Below, piece after piece: positions 22,555 through 32,756 of a stretch of DNA of 64,000 bases; the stretch's first letter is position 1; every line of letters starts with the position of its first letter. This stretch comes from Mesostigma viride. Lineage: Eukaryota; Streptophyta; Mesostigmatophyceae; Mesostigmatales; Mesostigmataceae. The position numbers were made by a program, and so were the translations under genes. A model generated the notes under the pieces. That model was given only the letters and a program-made list of their open reading frames with translations, was not told the origin of the DNA and made no database searches. Location: assembly GCA_009746045.1 (NCBI GenBank), contig RPFO01000026.1, forward strand, positions 4,594,320 through 4,658,319, written 5' to 3'.

Positions 22555-22852
22555 CAAAGGTAGGGAGCCCTCTCCCTACGCACAGGGAGGAAAACAAGGG
22601 GTAGGAAACCTAATGCACCCAGCACACACTAACACAGTCGGCAGGCCATCCAAGATACAAAGCACCAATAGTTCACACGGTCTCCACCACCACGCCTGGA
22701 GGTGTAGGGTTAGCCAGCACCAAGCCTGGTGGTAGGTTCCCCTAACTGCCTGGAACAAAGTCCTTGCCGGGGGGGAACGGCACTGGGCAGGACACACAGA
22801 GTAAACCAATCAGCACCAAGGACCAAGAACGACCAGTCAACTGGCCAGAACA
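22555..22852 (-). other. Chromovirus 3' untranslated region
   Basis: Between the polypurine tract and the first inverted end of the nested element there is no coding region. The DNA contains near-repeats such as GTGGTAGGTTCC and TGGAGGTGTAGGG. In the element without insertions it would follow the stop of ORF3 at 32,757. Confidence 0.5.
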
Positions 22853-23000
22853 TGAGGGTGACTCTACATACCGGAGGGACAACTGACCCTAGCCTAATAT
22901 GGATTTGTACTACAGCACTAGTACAAATTGGTTTTTTTTCAACATTGTTATTTAATGCCTCTCATAGGTCCAAAGCATGGAGGTCAGTGTCCCAACATGT

Positions 23001-23930
23001 GGTGACACCGTGACACCGTGACACCGTGACACCGTGACACCGTGACATCACAACACTAGCATTTCACAGTTTAATTGTATGATGTCACATGGTAATGTGA
23101 CGTTCAGCACTGGTATCATGATGTCCACATGTAAGCTAAAGCGCTGCCCAACATGACGTGACACCGTGACATCATGACACCGTGACATCGTGACACCGTG
23201 ACACCGTGACATCACAACACTAGCTAGCATTTCACAGTTTGTATGATGTCACAAGGTAATGTGATGTACAGCACTGATATCAAAGAGACAACCAGCGCAG
23301 GCCAGAAATCGGGAGAATCCGGACCATGGTAGCTCGAGCCTGCCGTTATCTTTTCCGCGTTTTCGAGTCGTTCAGGATGATGAAGATGAATGGTGATGGA
23401 AATGTGTATCCTTGTGCATTGAAATTATGGCTGGCTTACGTGTGGAGCGACTAGATGACCTAGACGGTGGGGCCGGAAACAGCATGCTTGATCAGGGCGT
23501 GTGTTTCTAGCCTAACTGGCCGGGAGTGTCTAGTGGTGAGCACCATTGCTGCGATCGCTCTCCCACCATTTACGAGGAAATACCCGCAAATGGAAAACCA
23601 CTGAAAAGATCTAGCTAGTCAGTCATCACGTTAGCCATGCCATGATTCCAAACGTCCAAGAACTGCACACGGTGCAAAGGCAAAAAGCCGGAGGACAGCA
23701 CTTTCAAATGTGCGGCGGGAACCAAAAGCCCGCGGATGCCAGAAAACATCGTGTTGCGGCAGCGACGCGACGATGTGGACAACGAATCCAGTGCCAAGCT
23801 CGGAACGGCCGCAAAGGCTGATATCATGATGTCCACATGTAAGCTGAAGCGCTGCCCAACATGACGTGACACCGCACGACATCATGACACCGTGACATCG
23901 TGACACCGTGACATCGTGACACCGTGACAT
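23001..23930 (+). repeat. Left subterminal arrays of GTGACACC
   Basis: Runs of the 8-bp unit occur at 23,001-23,047, 23,155-23,213 and 23,863-23,930, with occasional GTGACATC and CATGACACC variants. Between them a segment of about 110 bp (ATTTCACAGTTT, GATGTCACA, GATGTCCACATGTAAGCT, AAGCGCTGCCCAACATGACG) is repeated. The second copy is split at 23,280/23,818 by repeat R1. Confidence 0.8.
23281..23818 (+). repeat. Dispersed repeat R1 with extra coding-like segment
   Basis: Begins CAAAGAGACAACCAGCGCAG and matches 16,800-17,165 up to about 23,617. It then runs on to about 23,818, where the interrupted array repeat resumes. GATATCA occurs at both junctions (about 23,276 and 23,819), a likely target duplication. 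The extra part, 23,665-23,818, is open on the plus strand with CTRCKGKKPEDSTFKC and RMPENIVLRQRRDDVDNESS, including a CxxC...C pattern. It may be a captured host exon. Confidence 0.5.
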
Positions 23931-24650
23931 TGAATCTTGCTATGTATGGAGATATCGTTTTTCACTTCTCTAACTTGAGTAATGCAAGCACAAGGCAACA
24001 TAATTAGTTTTGAACCCCTGAAAAGAAAGAACCTTACATGCCCTACGTCTCAGAACACTGTTGCATCATGCATGACACCAGGACACGGTGACAAAGTGGC
24101 ATGGCACAAGATACAACTGCATTTGACACCAAATATTGATAAGGCTAAACAACTAGCCTTCATTCCTAAATAGCCATGCATGCATCACATTCTTTACTGA
24201 AATATGACATGGATCTACTAAGTCAACCATGCAGTCACATGTGAGTCTCAAACCATTAAAACAGGTATGCGCATATGTGTATTCCATCTGGGTTTGATGC
24301 CCAGGCGCATACCATTAATTAGACAACTAGTCCAAAACAATGCATGTCTCACTTAATAGTCATCATAATACACATCTTGTTCCAGATTGTTATTTGGTAT
24401 TTCACCAGACGCCTCCGAGGCACTGCGTCCGATGATGCCTGGTGCAGAACAATAGCATTTATAGCACGCAAAACAAGAAAGCAAAACAAGAAAGTTACGT
24501 ATTTTCTCCGACACCAAACGTCATCGTACCCTCCATGCAGCAGCCTCGTGCAAGCTGAATTGCATAGAAGCTGCAACTACGATTCTATTCATGAAAGCAT
24601 ACAGGCAGGCAGTCGACATCCCAAGCAGGATAACCCCCCTAAACAACAAC

Positions 24651-24761
24651 CCCTCGCGCGCGGGGGGCGCGTGAAAACGGCAAAGGCAAAGCGGAGCCCG
24701 CCGCCTTTGGGCGGGCCGCGGAGCGGAGCCTTTGCCGTTTTCACGCGCCCCCCGCGAGGGG
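24651..24761. repeat. GC-rich palindrome, about 34-bp arms
   Basis: CGCGTGAAAACGGCAAAGGC at the left pairs with GCCTTTGCCGTTTTCACGCG at the right; arms extend outward to CCCCTCGCG and CGCGAGGGG. A close relative lies at 39,210-39,315, and a half copy with CCCCTCGCGGGGGCCTGG and AAAACGGCAAACGCAAAGG at about 63,002-63,037. Confidence 0.85.
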
Positions 24762-25189
24762 AAATTTTTTTTGGAAAATGGGGCAAACCATGGGGTTTTC
24801 TTACGGAATTTACCTGCGATCTTCCTTGCATGCAGTTTTGCCTGGTCGCTCGCGCTCCCCGTCCGAACCGCCATCAGAGGCTGCATTAATTCTATTAAGC
24901 TCATTCAGCGCGCCCCGGACGTACACGGTTGATTTCTTATCTTTTGGTTGTTCATCTGCCTTCCCGTCTACAGCAGCGCCATCATCGGCTGTCTCGGCAT
25001 GCTCTGCGCGCACGTTCATCCGAGCCATACTGTTCATGGATTTCTGCCGGCGGCTGCTGTTCGCCGCTAGCCATCGCAGCTATATCCTATCAAACTCCGC
25101 TGTCCTAAAAACACGAACAAACACGAGGGCACGCAAATTATCTACGTCGTGCGTCCAGAAGTACTTGTCGAGCTTAATCTGTATATTAT

Positions 25190-25400
25190 TTTGCGTTCAA
25201 GTTCTCCGGACCTCGTGACATCGGGTGCATGCCTTCGTTCCCGAGGTCGATGTCCCGAGGTCCCGAGAACTTGCGGCCCAAATTTAGGTGGTGTCCCGAG
25301 GTCCCGACACCTGATTGGCCCGTTGAGATTCGCTCAGAATCAAGAGCAATCAATGCGGACCACGAGTAGCTCGGACCTCGTGACACCACCTCGGGCCAGG
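25190..25400. repeat. Short direct repeats around TCCCGAGGTC
   Basis: GGTCCCGAG-type motifs recur at about 25,241, 25,255, 25,289 and 25,298. GGACCTCGTGACA occurs at 25,209 and 25,373. The block lies upstream of the plus-strand coding part of the nested element and could be a promoter or subterminal region; no function is shown. Confidence 0.5.
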
Positions 25401-26959
25401 CGGGTGCACTTGTCCACTTTTGGTGGTAAGCAGTGCGCCATTTCGTTTATTGTCACGGGGGGAACAAATTGCTTGTCGCACGCGCATTTTCAACCGTCTA
25501 GATCTCGGCCCGCCGTTTCGAGCCGTAGGATGTCACTTTTAAAGTTCGAAACGTTTCCTTGAAACGTTTAGCCTTTCAGTTCCTTGAAATGTTTATCCTC
25601 GGCGCGCGCCATTTATCAGCCGTGGATGAGATTTGCCACCGTCCGATTTCGACTCCAGAAACCCAGTACGAGGCCATGGCAAGCGGAGGAGGTTTAAGCG
25701 GCGCGGAGAGGTGAGGGAGGCGGGTGGGCGAGCGTAGCGTGGGGGGGGGGGGGACGTCGACTCTGTTTTGGCGCTTTTTATGAGGCGTTTTTTTTTTTTC
25801 CCTCTTGGGCTTCAGGTTTTTTTTTTACGTCTGGGCGTCGCCTTTTTTTTTTTGTGGGCGTTTCTGACCGTTGGATCGGCGCTAAGCAACCCAGCTTTTT
25901 GGGAGCGCTGGTGGAATCTTCCGTCCGCCAGCATCCACGACGGATCTATTGTTGTGGTGGTGGTGTTCCCACACGGGAGCGGGAACGATTCCCTCTGGTT
26001 AACGGCGGAATCTTCCGTTACAACACTTGGCTTCATACACTTGAATGTACCCGGGGATTTAGGGCACCGGCTACAGTCAGTCAGCTGTATGGGCGCGGGA
26101 GCGGGAGCGGGATACGGAAAGATTCCACCAGGTTCTTGTCAACCGCAGAATCTTTCGTATCGGGACTTACTATGCGTCCGGGGACTCCCTGGGATTCGCC
26201 GCTCATGGGCCGCGCAGAATCTATAGTGGCCGGGGGCCGTATATACATGGAGCCGCGGATTTGAGTACCGGTGGTACTTATCGGGGCAATGTGACGTGGA
26301 CCAACTAACAAGGGCCCGGGGAGTTACGAAACCGGAATACCTAAATCCTGTCAGAAGACGTCCCTGGATTCATGTAGACGGATGGCTGCAACGGGATTCT
26401 AGCCTCGCATTCACTTAATTGCCGTACACCCCTACTAGATTCCAAACTTCCGCACCAGCAAATCTGCCCAAATCTGATTCCTTCTCTGGTGATGACGGAT
26501 GGACCGGATAGATGCCCAGCTTCGTGGAATCGCAAACTACAGGTTGATACACAACTGTGGGTTATTCAGGAAGATCCTGGATCCCTGGGTCATGAATCCT
26601 CCATCGCAGCGGCAGGCCCAGGGCGGCGAAGCGTTGAGGACCCGCGACGAGATGCCAGGGTGCAGGCTAAGGTCAAGATTGCGTAACCGTCATTAAGATC
26701 TGAAATCTACGGCTGTCGCGCCCCAAGAACCTGGGATTCACTACGCCCCAACCACCTGGCACTAAACACTACGTTTCCATGTTTCGGAGCTCCAAACCCG
26801 AGTAGATCCAGGGTAGATCCGATTCTTTGAGTGGCGACTGATATTCTCTTGTGTTAGTGCGAATTCTAAGACTTACAGAGAAGATTCTATCTCTTAGATC
26901 ACCGAAATCTGTCAAATATCCTTTGATTCCGGTCCGTGGGCTAAAAAAGTGGACAAGCC

Positions 26960-27105
26960 GCTTTACTCACTGGACCCTCGTGCGGAAAGCAATTTGTCGC
27001 CACTCGGTCTGCTTTTCGCACCACTCGGGCCGCCGGCCCTCGTGGGCGAAAAGCAGCCCGCGTGGCGACAAATTGCTTTCCGCACGAGGGTCCAGTGAGT
27101 AAAGC
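26960..27105. repeat. Long palindrome with 44-bp perfect arms
   Basis: The left arm, 26,960-27,003 (starting GCTTTACTCACTGGACC), is the exact complement of 27,062-27,105. Inner arms CTGCTTTTCGC / GCGAAAAGCAG (about 27,009-27,019 and 27,045-27,055) and CGGGCCG/CGGCCC continue the fold. The whole block could form one hairpin. It resembles a fold-back or MITE insertion. Confidence 0.85.
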
Positions 27106-27305
27106 TCTACTTGCACGCCGATATATCGACAACGATGGAAGATTGCATCGGTAAAATGTATTCTAAAGACTTTGACCGAACGACTTTCTTCATTACCGCT
27201 GCAACTTTTTTTTCCTGAGCTACCGCATATTTCCGACCAATTTCAAGGCTGCGTCAGGCTTGGCAGACCCATACTTCGTATATATATGCGTTTGCCCCGA
27301 ACGTC

Positions 27306-28330
27306 ATGTTTAATGCAGGCTTTGTGGACTCTAAAGACGCCCACGATGTTGGGGCTTTTATCAGCCTCTGGACATGTACAAACTGCGGTCAGCAGGTGAA
27401 TGCCGGAACGAGTTCTGCGGCGGGGTGTGCGAAACAGACATCAAGCGCACGGCAGACATGGATACCTCCGAGCGGTATGTTCCCTTATTCAAATCTACGG
27501 GCCAATTCACTCCTTGTTGAATCCCTGACCTTGTCACGGATGAATATGTTACCAGTTCCCCATCTCCGGAGTTTCTCTTTTGGTCATCTTCTTATCTTAC
27601 GGGAGGTGCGTCATGAATCGTATAGCGAGCTACGGTTTCATGGCGAGCCTTTTCTTCACATCAGCGACGTACAGGTTACCTTAGAGGCTAGGGATGTCAA
27701 GGAACTCTTCACACGGATATTAGGGAGGGTGCATGACGGATTGCGGGCAAGATATTACGGGCTGGCTGGCAGCCTTGCAGCGCTATTGCCTCCGATCGAT
27801 GGCAATGATTTGCAGGCAGGGCTATGGATCACAAAGCTGTTGCTTTGCTCTAGTTGTACATGCTGCAATTTATTGGCATTGTGCTCACGGCAAGTAATGT
27901 TGCATGACATGGTTGACCACGAAGATTGATGGAAAACCTTGAAGCAATTGGTGGCTTTCTTGGATGCTCGATGGCTTCACATGCTTGTGAGTCCATAAAA
28001 CCCACTGTATACGTGCCCACCATCTCTAAGCTGAAAGCATCTGCCTTCAACAAGCATCTTAAGACATGCATGCACATGAGAACTGTCATGGTTTGTGGAG
28101 AGGGTGGCATATTGCGTGAGAGTGGAGAGAGGACAGTGGCCGGGCTAGGCCAGCTACCTGTGCTGCCACACGGCCGGGCGGCAAACACTGATGCACAAGC
28201 TGCCTTACACGCCAGCACCCAAGCTGCCTTCACACCCCTGAATGATGAGCAGAGGGCATCCTGGACGGCCGCATCCATGCAGTTCATGCAGTTCAGGCTG
28301 TGCGTGCTGGCCAAGGGCACGGGTAAATGA
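27306..28330 (+). other. Possible upstream exons of the DUF7869 element
   Basis: Two neighbouring open stretches, 27,306-27,929 and 27,926-28,330, use different frames. The first includes LWTCTNCGQQVNAGTSSAAG (a CxxC pair) and LEARDVKELFTRILGRVHDG. The second includes MASHACESIKPTVYVPTISK and LTPLNDEQRASW-like text. I recognise no family. Their strand and place fit 5' exons of the gene ending at 31,554, but splice sites could not be settled. Confidence 0.3.
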
Positions 28331-29639
28331 GCCAATGGCGGGCTATTATTACGCACGTTGCAACCAGCGCCAATGAAGCAACCCAAGCCTGCCCTCCTGA
28401 CAGGTATGTGTGTTTTGTTTTCTCATGTGGTGTGCACAACCAGCAATCCTTTATTTCCCTATGATGCATGTTTGCGGAATTCTGGCAACCTGGCACATGG
28501 CCAAACTCCTCAATGTCAGGGGTGGGAGGGGTTGTTTGTCAAGTGGATAGACACACGCACATGCTCAACACCTCTTGCTCCAATGCCACTGCCACTCACC
28601 CAGAAACTCAGGCACAACCACGCACGATCGCTAAGCTGCTAGCCAGAATCGCAGTCCTCACCAAAGTGAGGGATGGGGCACCAGCTAGTTTGACAGTCTG
28701 GCTGAGGACGTGCAGGAGTTGAATGACATATCTGAAGCAAGTAGTCACGGATGGCTTGGAGAAACATGGTGAAGCATGCATGGGCATGCATCTCATGTTG
28801 ACAAGGGCCAGAGCAAGAGCATGAGCACGATGCATGTGCCTATGTAGAGGCCATTGGGCTTGCACTATCTGTTGAAGACAACTGCGGTATTGTGGCCAAG
28901 CGGCTCACCGGGGATGTGCAGTGGCTTCTTCATGCTAGGTATGATGGCGGCCAAGTGCAGTCCTTTGGTGGCATATTTCAAGCCGGCAACCTCGAGGTAG
29001 CAACTGAGCAGTGTATGAGCTGTCTGGCTATGCACCACAGCGCTGGCTGAGGAGATCTAGTCCAACTTGGAAGCTGCGTTGCCAGCAACGTGGGCCCCTA
29101 TAACAGAGACAGGGACATGGGGGCATCCATGGTGATGCAGAGGACCATGTGTGGCAACCTTGGTCAGGCGGGCCGGTTGCCAAGGGATGTGCTGCTACCA
29201 AATCAAGGCGCACAAAACACATCGCAACCATGCCGACGGCCGAGATGCCTGGCATCAGATTAGATTATTACATTGCCAAGCTGAGTTTGCGGCTACCGTG
29301 CGTGCTGTGGGTTTGAACTGATCATGCTAGCCAACGTGACAGTTGGCAGTTCTTATGTCTAACAAGCCCCTACTTGAAAATTGCCTTAGCATGGCCGTAT
29401 GCACATATATACAACCATGTCTAGCCACTGTTCATGTTCATATATCTTTGTCTGTGTGTCACAAAAGTTGTGTTATATTATCTGTGCAAGGTCTGAACAG
29501 TTAGCAACACAGTTGGTGGGAGTTGGCCATACCGTTACTAAAGAACTTTGCATCCAAGGTTGAGTGATTAGCTGGAAACTCGCAGGTGTTGCATGGACCA
29601 GTGAACCCAATGACACTTGATGGACCTGAAGTTTTGTGC

Positions 29640-30115
29640 AATGTCTGAAATGACATGATGATTAACATGGGCGCTTGTTTTCAGCCTCACCTGAGCACAT
29701 CTTGCATGGGAACTGCAAGAAATGTGGCGGAAATGCAAAAAACGCACATTTTTTCTCACATTTGCTAGCAAGCTGTCAATGAATGAAGTACAACAGACCT
29801 GGATTTTTGTGCAATGTCTACTATGATGATATTTAATATGCTTGCAAGTTTCCAGCCCCAACTGAGCACATCTTGTATGAAAACTGTCATGAAATGTGTG
29901 AAAAAAACGCGAAAAACGTGCATTTTTGCTAGCATTTGGTGGCATTTTGTTACCAAATACAGTACGATGGACCTGATTTTTTGTGCCATGTCTACATTTA
30001 TGATGAGTAACGTGATTGCAAATTTCCAGCCTCGACTGAACACATCTTCCATGGAAACTGCTATGAGATGTGGTGAAACGGTGCATTTTTGCTAGCATTT
30101 GGTGGCAGTTTGTCA
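29640..30115. repeat. Diverged tandem repeat, three units of about 150 bp
   Basis: Each unit contains CAGCC(T/C)C(A/G)ACTGA(G/A)CACATCTT, then GGAAACTG or GAAAACTG, GAAATGTG, GTGCATTTTTGCTAGCATTTG and GGACCTG-TTTTTGTG. The units start near 29,650, 29,810 and 29,990. Confidence 0.65.
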
Positions 30116-30426
30116 CCAAATGAGGTCAGATGACCATGGGACATGGTGCACAGATGGTAGACATGAGCATAAGCCTACATGCAAACAGCCAGGTCAGGAG
30201 CTCTTTATTTGCATGCATATCAAATGGTATTTGTTTGTATTAAAATCTGGAAAGTTGCTAAAAATAGACATGCCAAAAATAGACCAACCGATGTCGAAAA
30301 ATTCTGGAAAGTCAAATTCCTTTTACTGGTGTCATGGACATGCTGCCTACCAATATCTAGCATGTTTGGACTCAATTTGCTCCTTGTAGGGCTTATAAGG
30401 GCATTTTTTGGCACTTTCATACCGTT

Positions 30427-31554
30427 GTGGGCTTGGGTAGCACTGCTGGACGGCGTGTTCGAGGATCCCGTTCAATATCTGCCAGGATTGGGGAGGCCAA
30501 AGCGCTTTGTGAGCTATGGATTCGGCGTTGGTTACGCCCAGCAGTTGAGAAAGATCCTCGAGATGGCCGCAGCATTCTTGAGCAACCCTGCAAGAAGACT
30601 TTGTACTCGGAGTATGTTAGGGAGAGACAAGATTACAATGCACCTGTGGTTAGTATTTCGCTTTTCAGGACAATCTTCAAAGCAGTGGCGACAATCATGG
30701 AAGTCCATGTTGAGCGTTTTCGCACAAAGGTTATGGGTGAATGTTCCCGCTGTCGAAAGCTGAAGGATGCCATTTTGTTTTACCGGACCACTGACCGGGC
30801 CAGGTGGGAGGCCAGTAAGGAGAAGTTAGCTGATCACACTGATTTCTTTAATGGGGAGCGGATGGCTTATCTGCAGCGAAGGTTCGAAGGCGCCAAGCAT
30901 TTTTTTGTTTCCATAGTCATGGATGGTTTGGCAAAGATGAAGACAGCGGTTCCAACGAGGGGGAGCGCCTCGAAAGAGTGGCTTAGCAGCCGCCAGCTTC
31001 ATATACCGTACCAGTTAGTCTGCTCTATTTTGCACGGGGTGAGGACGTATTTTTGGGTCATCATGCCATGGGTAGCTAATTCTGAGGTTTCTGGTAATTC
31101 AGGGCGCGTCACGGCAACAGTGCTCACGCATCAGTTGTTGGAAGTGGTTGTTGAGCGTCCATGGGAGAAGTCCACTGATCCTGAGATTCGTGAGTTTGGC
31201 CTTGCCCCTAACCTCGTCCTTCAAGTGGATGGGGGTGGGGACAACATGAACAACGAGTTGTTGGGGTTCCTAGCTGTTCTCATTGTCCGCCGCCTCTTTG
31301 CTCGCATCAGGGTGTGCCGGCTTCCACCGGGACACACACACAATGATGCTGACCAAAGGTTTGGTTGGTTCATCCGGTGGTACAACGGCATCAAGAACCG
31401 TGTGTCAGATCTTCCACCGGTGCTGATGCTGACGTTTCAAGACGTGCTGCAGGGGCTGAAGCGTGCCTTTGCACAGCAGTGTGCAAGGGTGCATAACAAT
31501 CAGTGCATGGCTGGTTATCGCGAGGTCATGTTTTGCCTGGCATGGTCCCTCTAA
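30427..31554 (+). CDS. DUF7869-like protein, candidate transposase of the nested element (5' end uncertain)
   Basis: The frame is open to TAA at 31,552-31,554 and continues upstream without a clear ATG, so 30,427 (GTG) is only the ORF limit and an exon boundary is likely. Features in order: a short Cys pair CSRCRKLKDA, a helical segment with RARWEASKEKLADHTDFF, then VSIVMDGLAKMKT, VLQVDGGGDNMNNE and LPPGHTHNDADQRFGWF. Acidic residues after beta strands plus the HTHxDxDQ box are the marks I associate with DUF7869 proteins, which probably have an RNase H-like (DDE-type) fold. It is the only long plus-strand ORF between the inverted ends, hence the transposase idea. No transposition function has been shown to me by the sequence alone. 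Confidence 0.55.
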   Translation: MGLGSTAGRRVRGSRSISARIGEAKALCELWIRRWLRPAVEKDPRDGRSILEQPCKKTLYSEYVRERQDYNAPVVSISLFRTIFKAVATIMEVHVERFRTKVMGECSRCRKLKDAILFYRTTDRARWEASKEKLADHTDFFNGERMAYLQRRFEGAKHFFVSIVMDGLAKMKTAVPTRGSASKEWLSSRQLHIPYQLVCSILHGVRTYFWVIMPWVANSEVSGNSGRVTATVLTHQLLEVVVERPWEKSTDPEIREFGLAPNLVLQVDGGGDNMNNELLGFLAVLIVRRLFARIRVCRLPPGHTHNDADQRFGWFIRWYNGIKNRVSDLPPVLMLTFQDVLQGLKRAFAQQCARVHNNQCMAGYREVMFCLAWSL

Positions 31555-31839
31555 TGATGACTCTATGTCATAAATGTCCCTCACTATAACGACTCAATGA
31601 GAATGTGTTATAATTTTTCATTTTAAGTTAGACATGTATGATGTCAATGAGGCACCCATGAATATACTTAGTTGTCTCTTTTATACAGTCACATGATGTG
31701 TTCCCACGTACCATGCTGAAATAAATTATGTGCATGCTTAAATATTGTCAAGGCAAGCAGCAATTAATAAACGCTTAGCTGCAATTTGTGAATGCTTACA
31801 TGTGTATAGTTAGACAACTACAATGTCAATACAATTCTG

Positions 31840-32605
31840 CAAAGATGTGTCTTTACATGCAATATGAGGCGCCATGGTGGTGTCACGGTGTCACGGTGTC
31901 ACGGTGTCACGGTGTCACGGTGTCACGGTGTCACGGAGTCACGGTGTCCAGGTCATCTAGGGCAACCTTGTCATTATCAAATAGACATATAATCCCCATT
32001 ACTTAATCACTAAATGTGCAAAGATGTGTGTTTACATGCAATATGAGGCGCCATGGTGGTGTCACGGTGTCACGGTGTCACGGTGTCACGGTGTCACGGT
32101 GTCACGTTGTCCAGGTCATCTAGGGCAACCTTGTCATCATCAAATAGACATATAATCCCCATTACTTAATCACTAAATGTGCAAAGATGTGTGTTTACAT
32201 GCAATATGAGGCGCCATGGTGGTGTCACGGTGTCACGGTGTCACGGTGTCACGGTGTCACGGAGTCACGGAGTCACGGTGTCCAGGTCATCTAGGGCAAC
32301 CTTGTCATTATCAAATAGACATATAATCCCCATTACTTAATCACTAAATGTGCAAAGATGTGTGTTTACATGCAATATGAGGCGCCATGGTGGTGTCACG
32401 GTGTCACGGTGTCACGGTGTCACGGTGTCACGGTGTCACGGTGTCACGTCGTCCAGGTCATCTAGGGCAACCTTGTCATCATCAAATAGACATATAATCC
32501 CCATTACTTAATCACTAAATGTGCAAAGATGTGTGTTTACATGCAATATGAGGCGCCATGGTGGTGTCACGGTGTCACGGTGTCACGGTGTCACGGTGTC
32601 ACAGG
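31840..32605. repeat. Right subterminal array: GGTGTCAC blocks in a higher-order repeat
   Basis: Five blocks of the 8-bp unit GGTGTCAC (about 31,878-31,948, 32,059-32,108, 32,221-32,280, 32,396-32,450 and 32,564-32,602). They are embedded in a unit of about 170 bp containing AATATGAGGCGCCATGGTG, CCAGGTCATCTAGGGCAACC and CAAATAGACATATAATCCCC. The number of 8-mers varies between blocks. It mirrors the GTGACACC arrays at the left end. Confidence 0.9.
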
Positions 32606-32756
32606 TCCTATGAACTTCCCCTTCCTCAAAGACTTTAGTTGAGATGTTAGATGCATAGAAATGCAACTTTGAAAAATGAAGTACAAATGGCGTGCTCTAG
32701 TACAAATCCATATTAGGTTAGGGAGTCACCCTCAGGTCGGGCCTAAGGCCCTCTAT

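Larger units (their letters stand above)
22853..32735 (+). mobile_element. Large element with inverted ends and a DUF7869-like gene (about 9.9 kb)
   Basis: Inverted ends: 22,853-22,945 on the left matches the complement of 32,668-32,735 on the right. Shared parts are TGAGGGTGACTC, then CCTAGCCTAATATGGATTTG (CCTAACCTAATATGG on the other side), then TTTGTACT and a T-rich end; the left side has about 21 extra bases between the first two. Just inside, both ends carry arrays of one 8-bp unit in opposite orientation, GTGACACC left and GGTGTCAC right. Inverted subterminal arrays are typical of cut-and-paste transposons. A plus-strand gene at 30,427-31,554 could be the transposase. Exact ends and target duplication were not found. 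Confidence 0.6.

Noticed and set aside
31840-32605. CRISPR-like array of short repeats.
   Set aside because: The units are variable-number 8-mers inside a 170-bp tandem repeat, with repeated rather than unique intervening DNA, in a eukaryotic transposon end.
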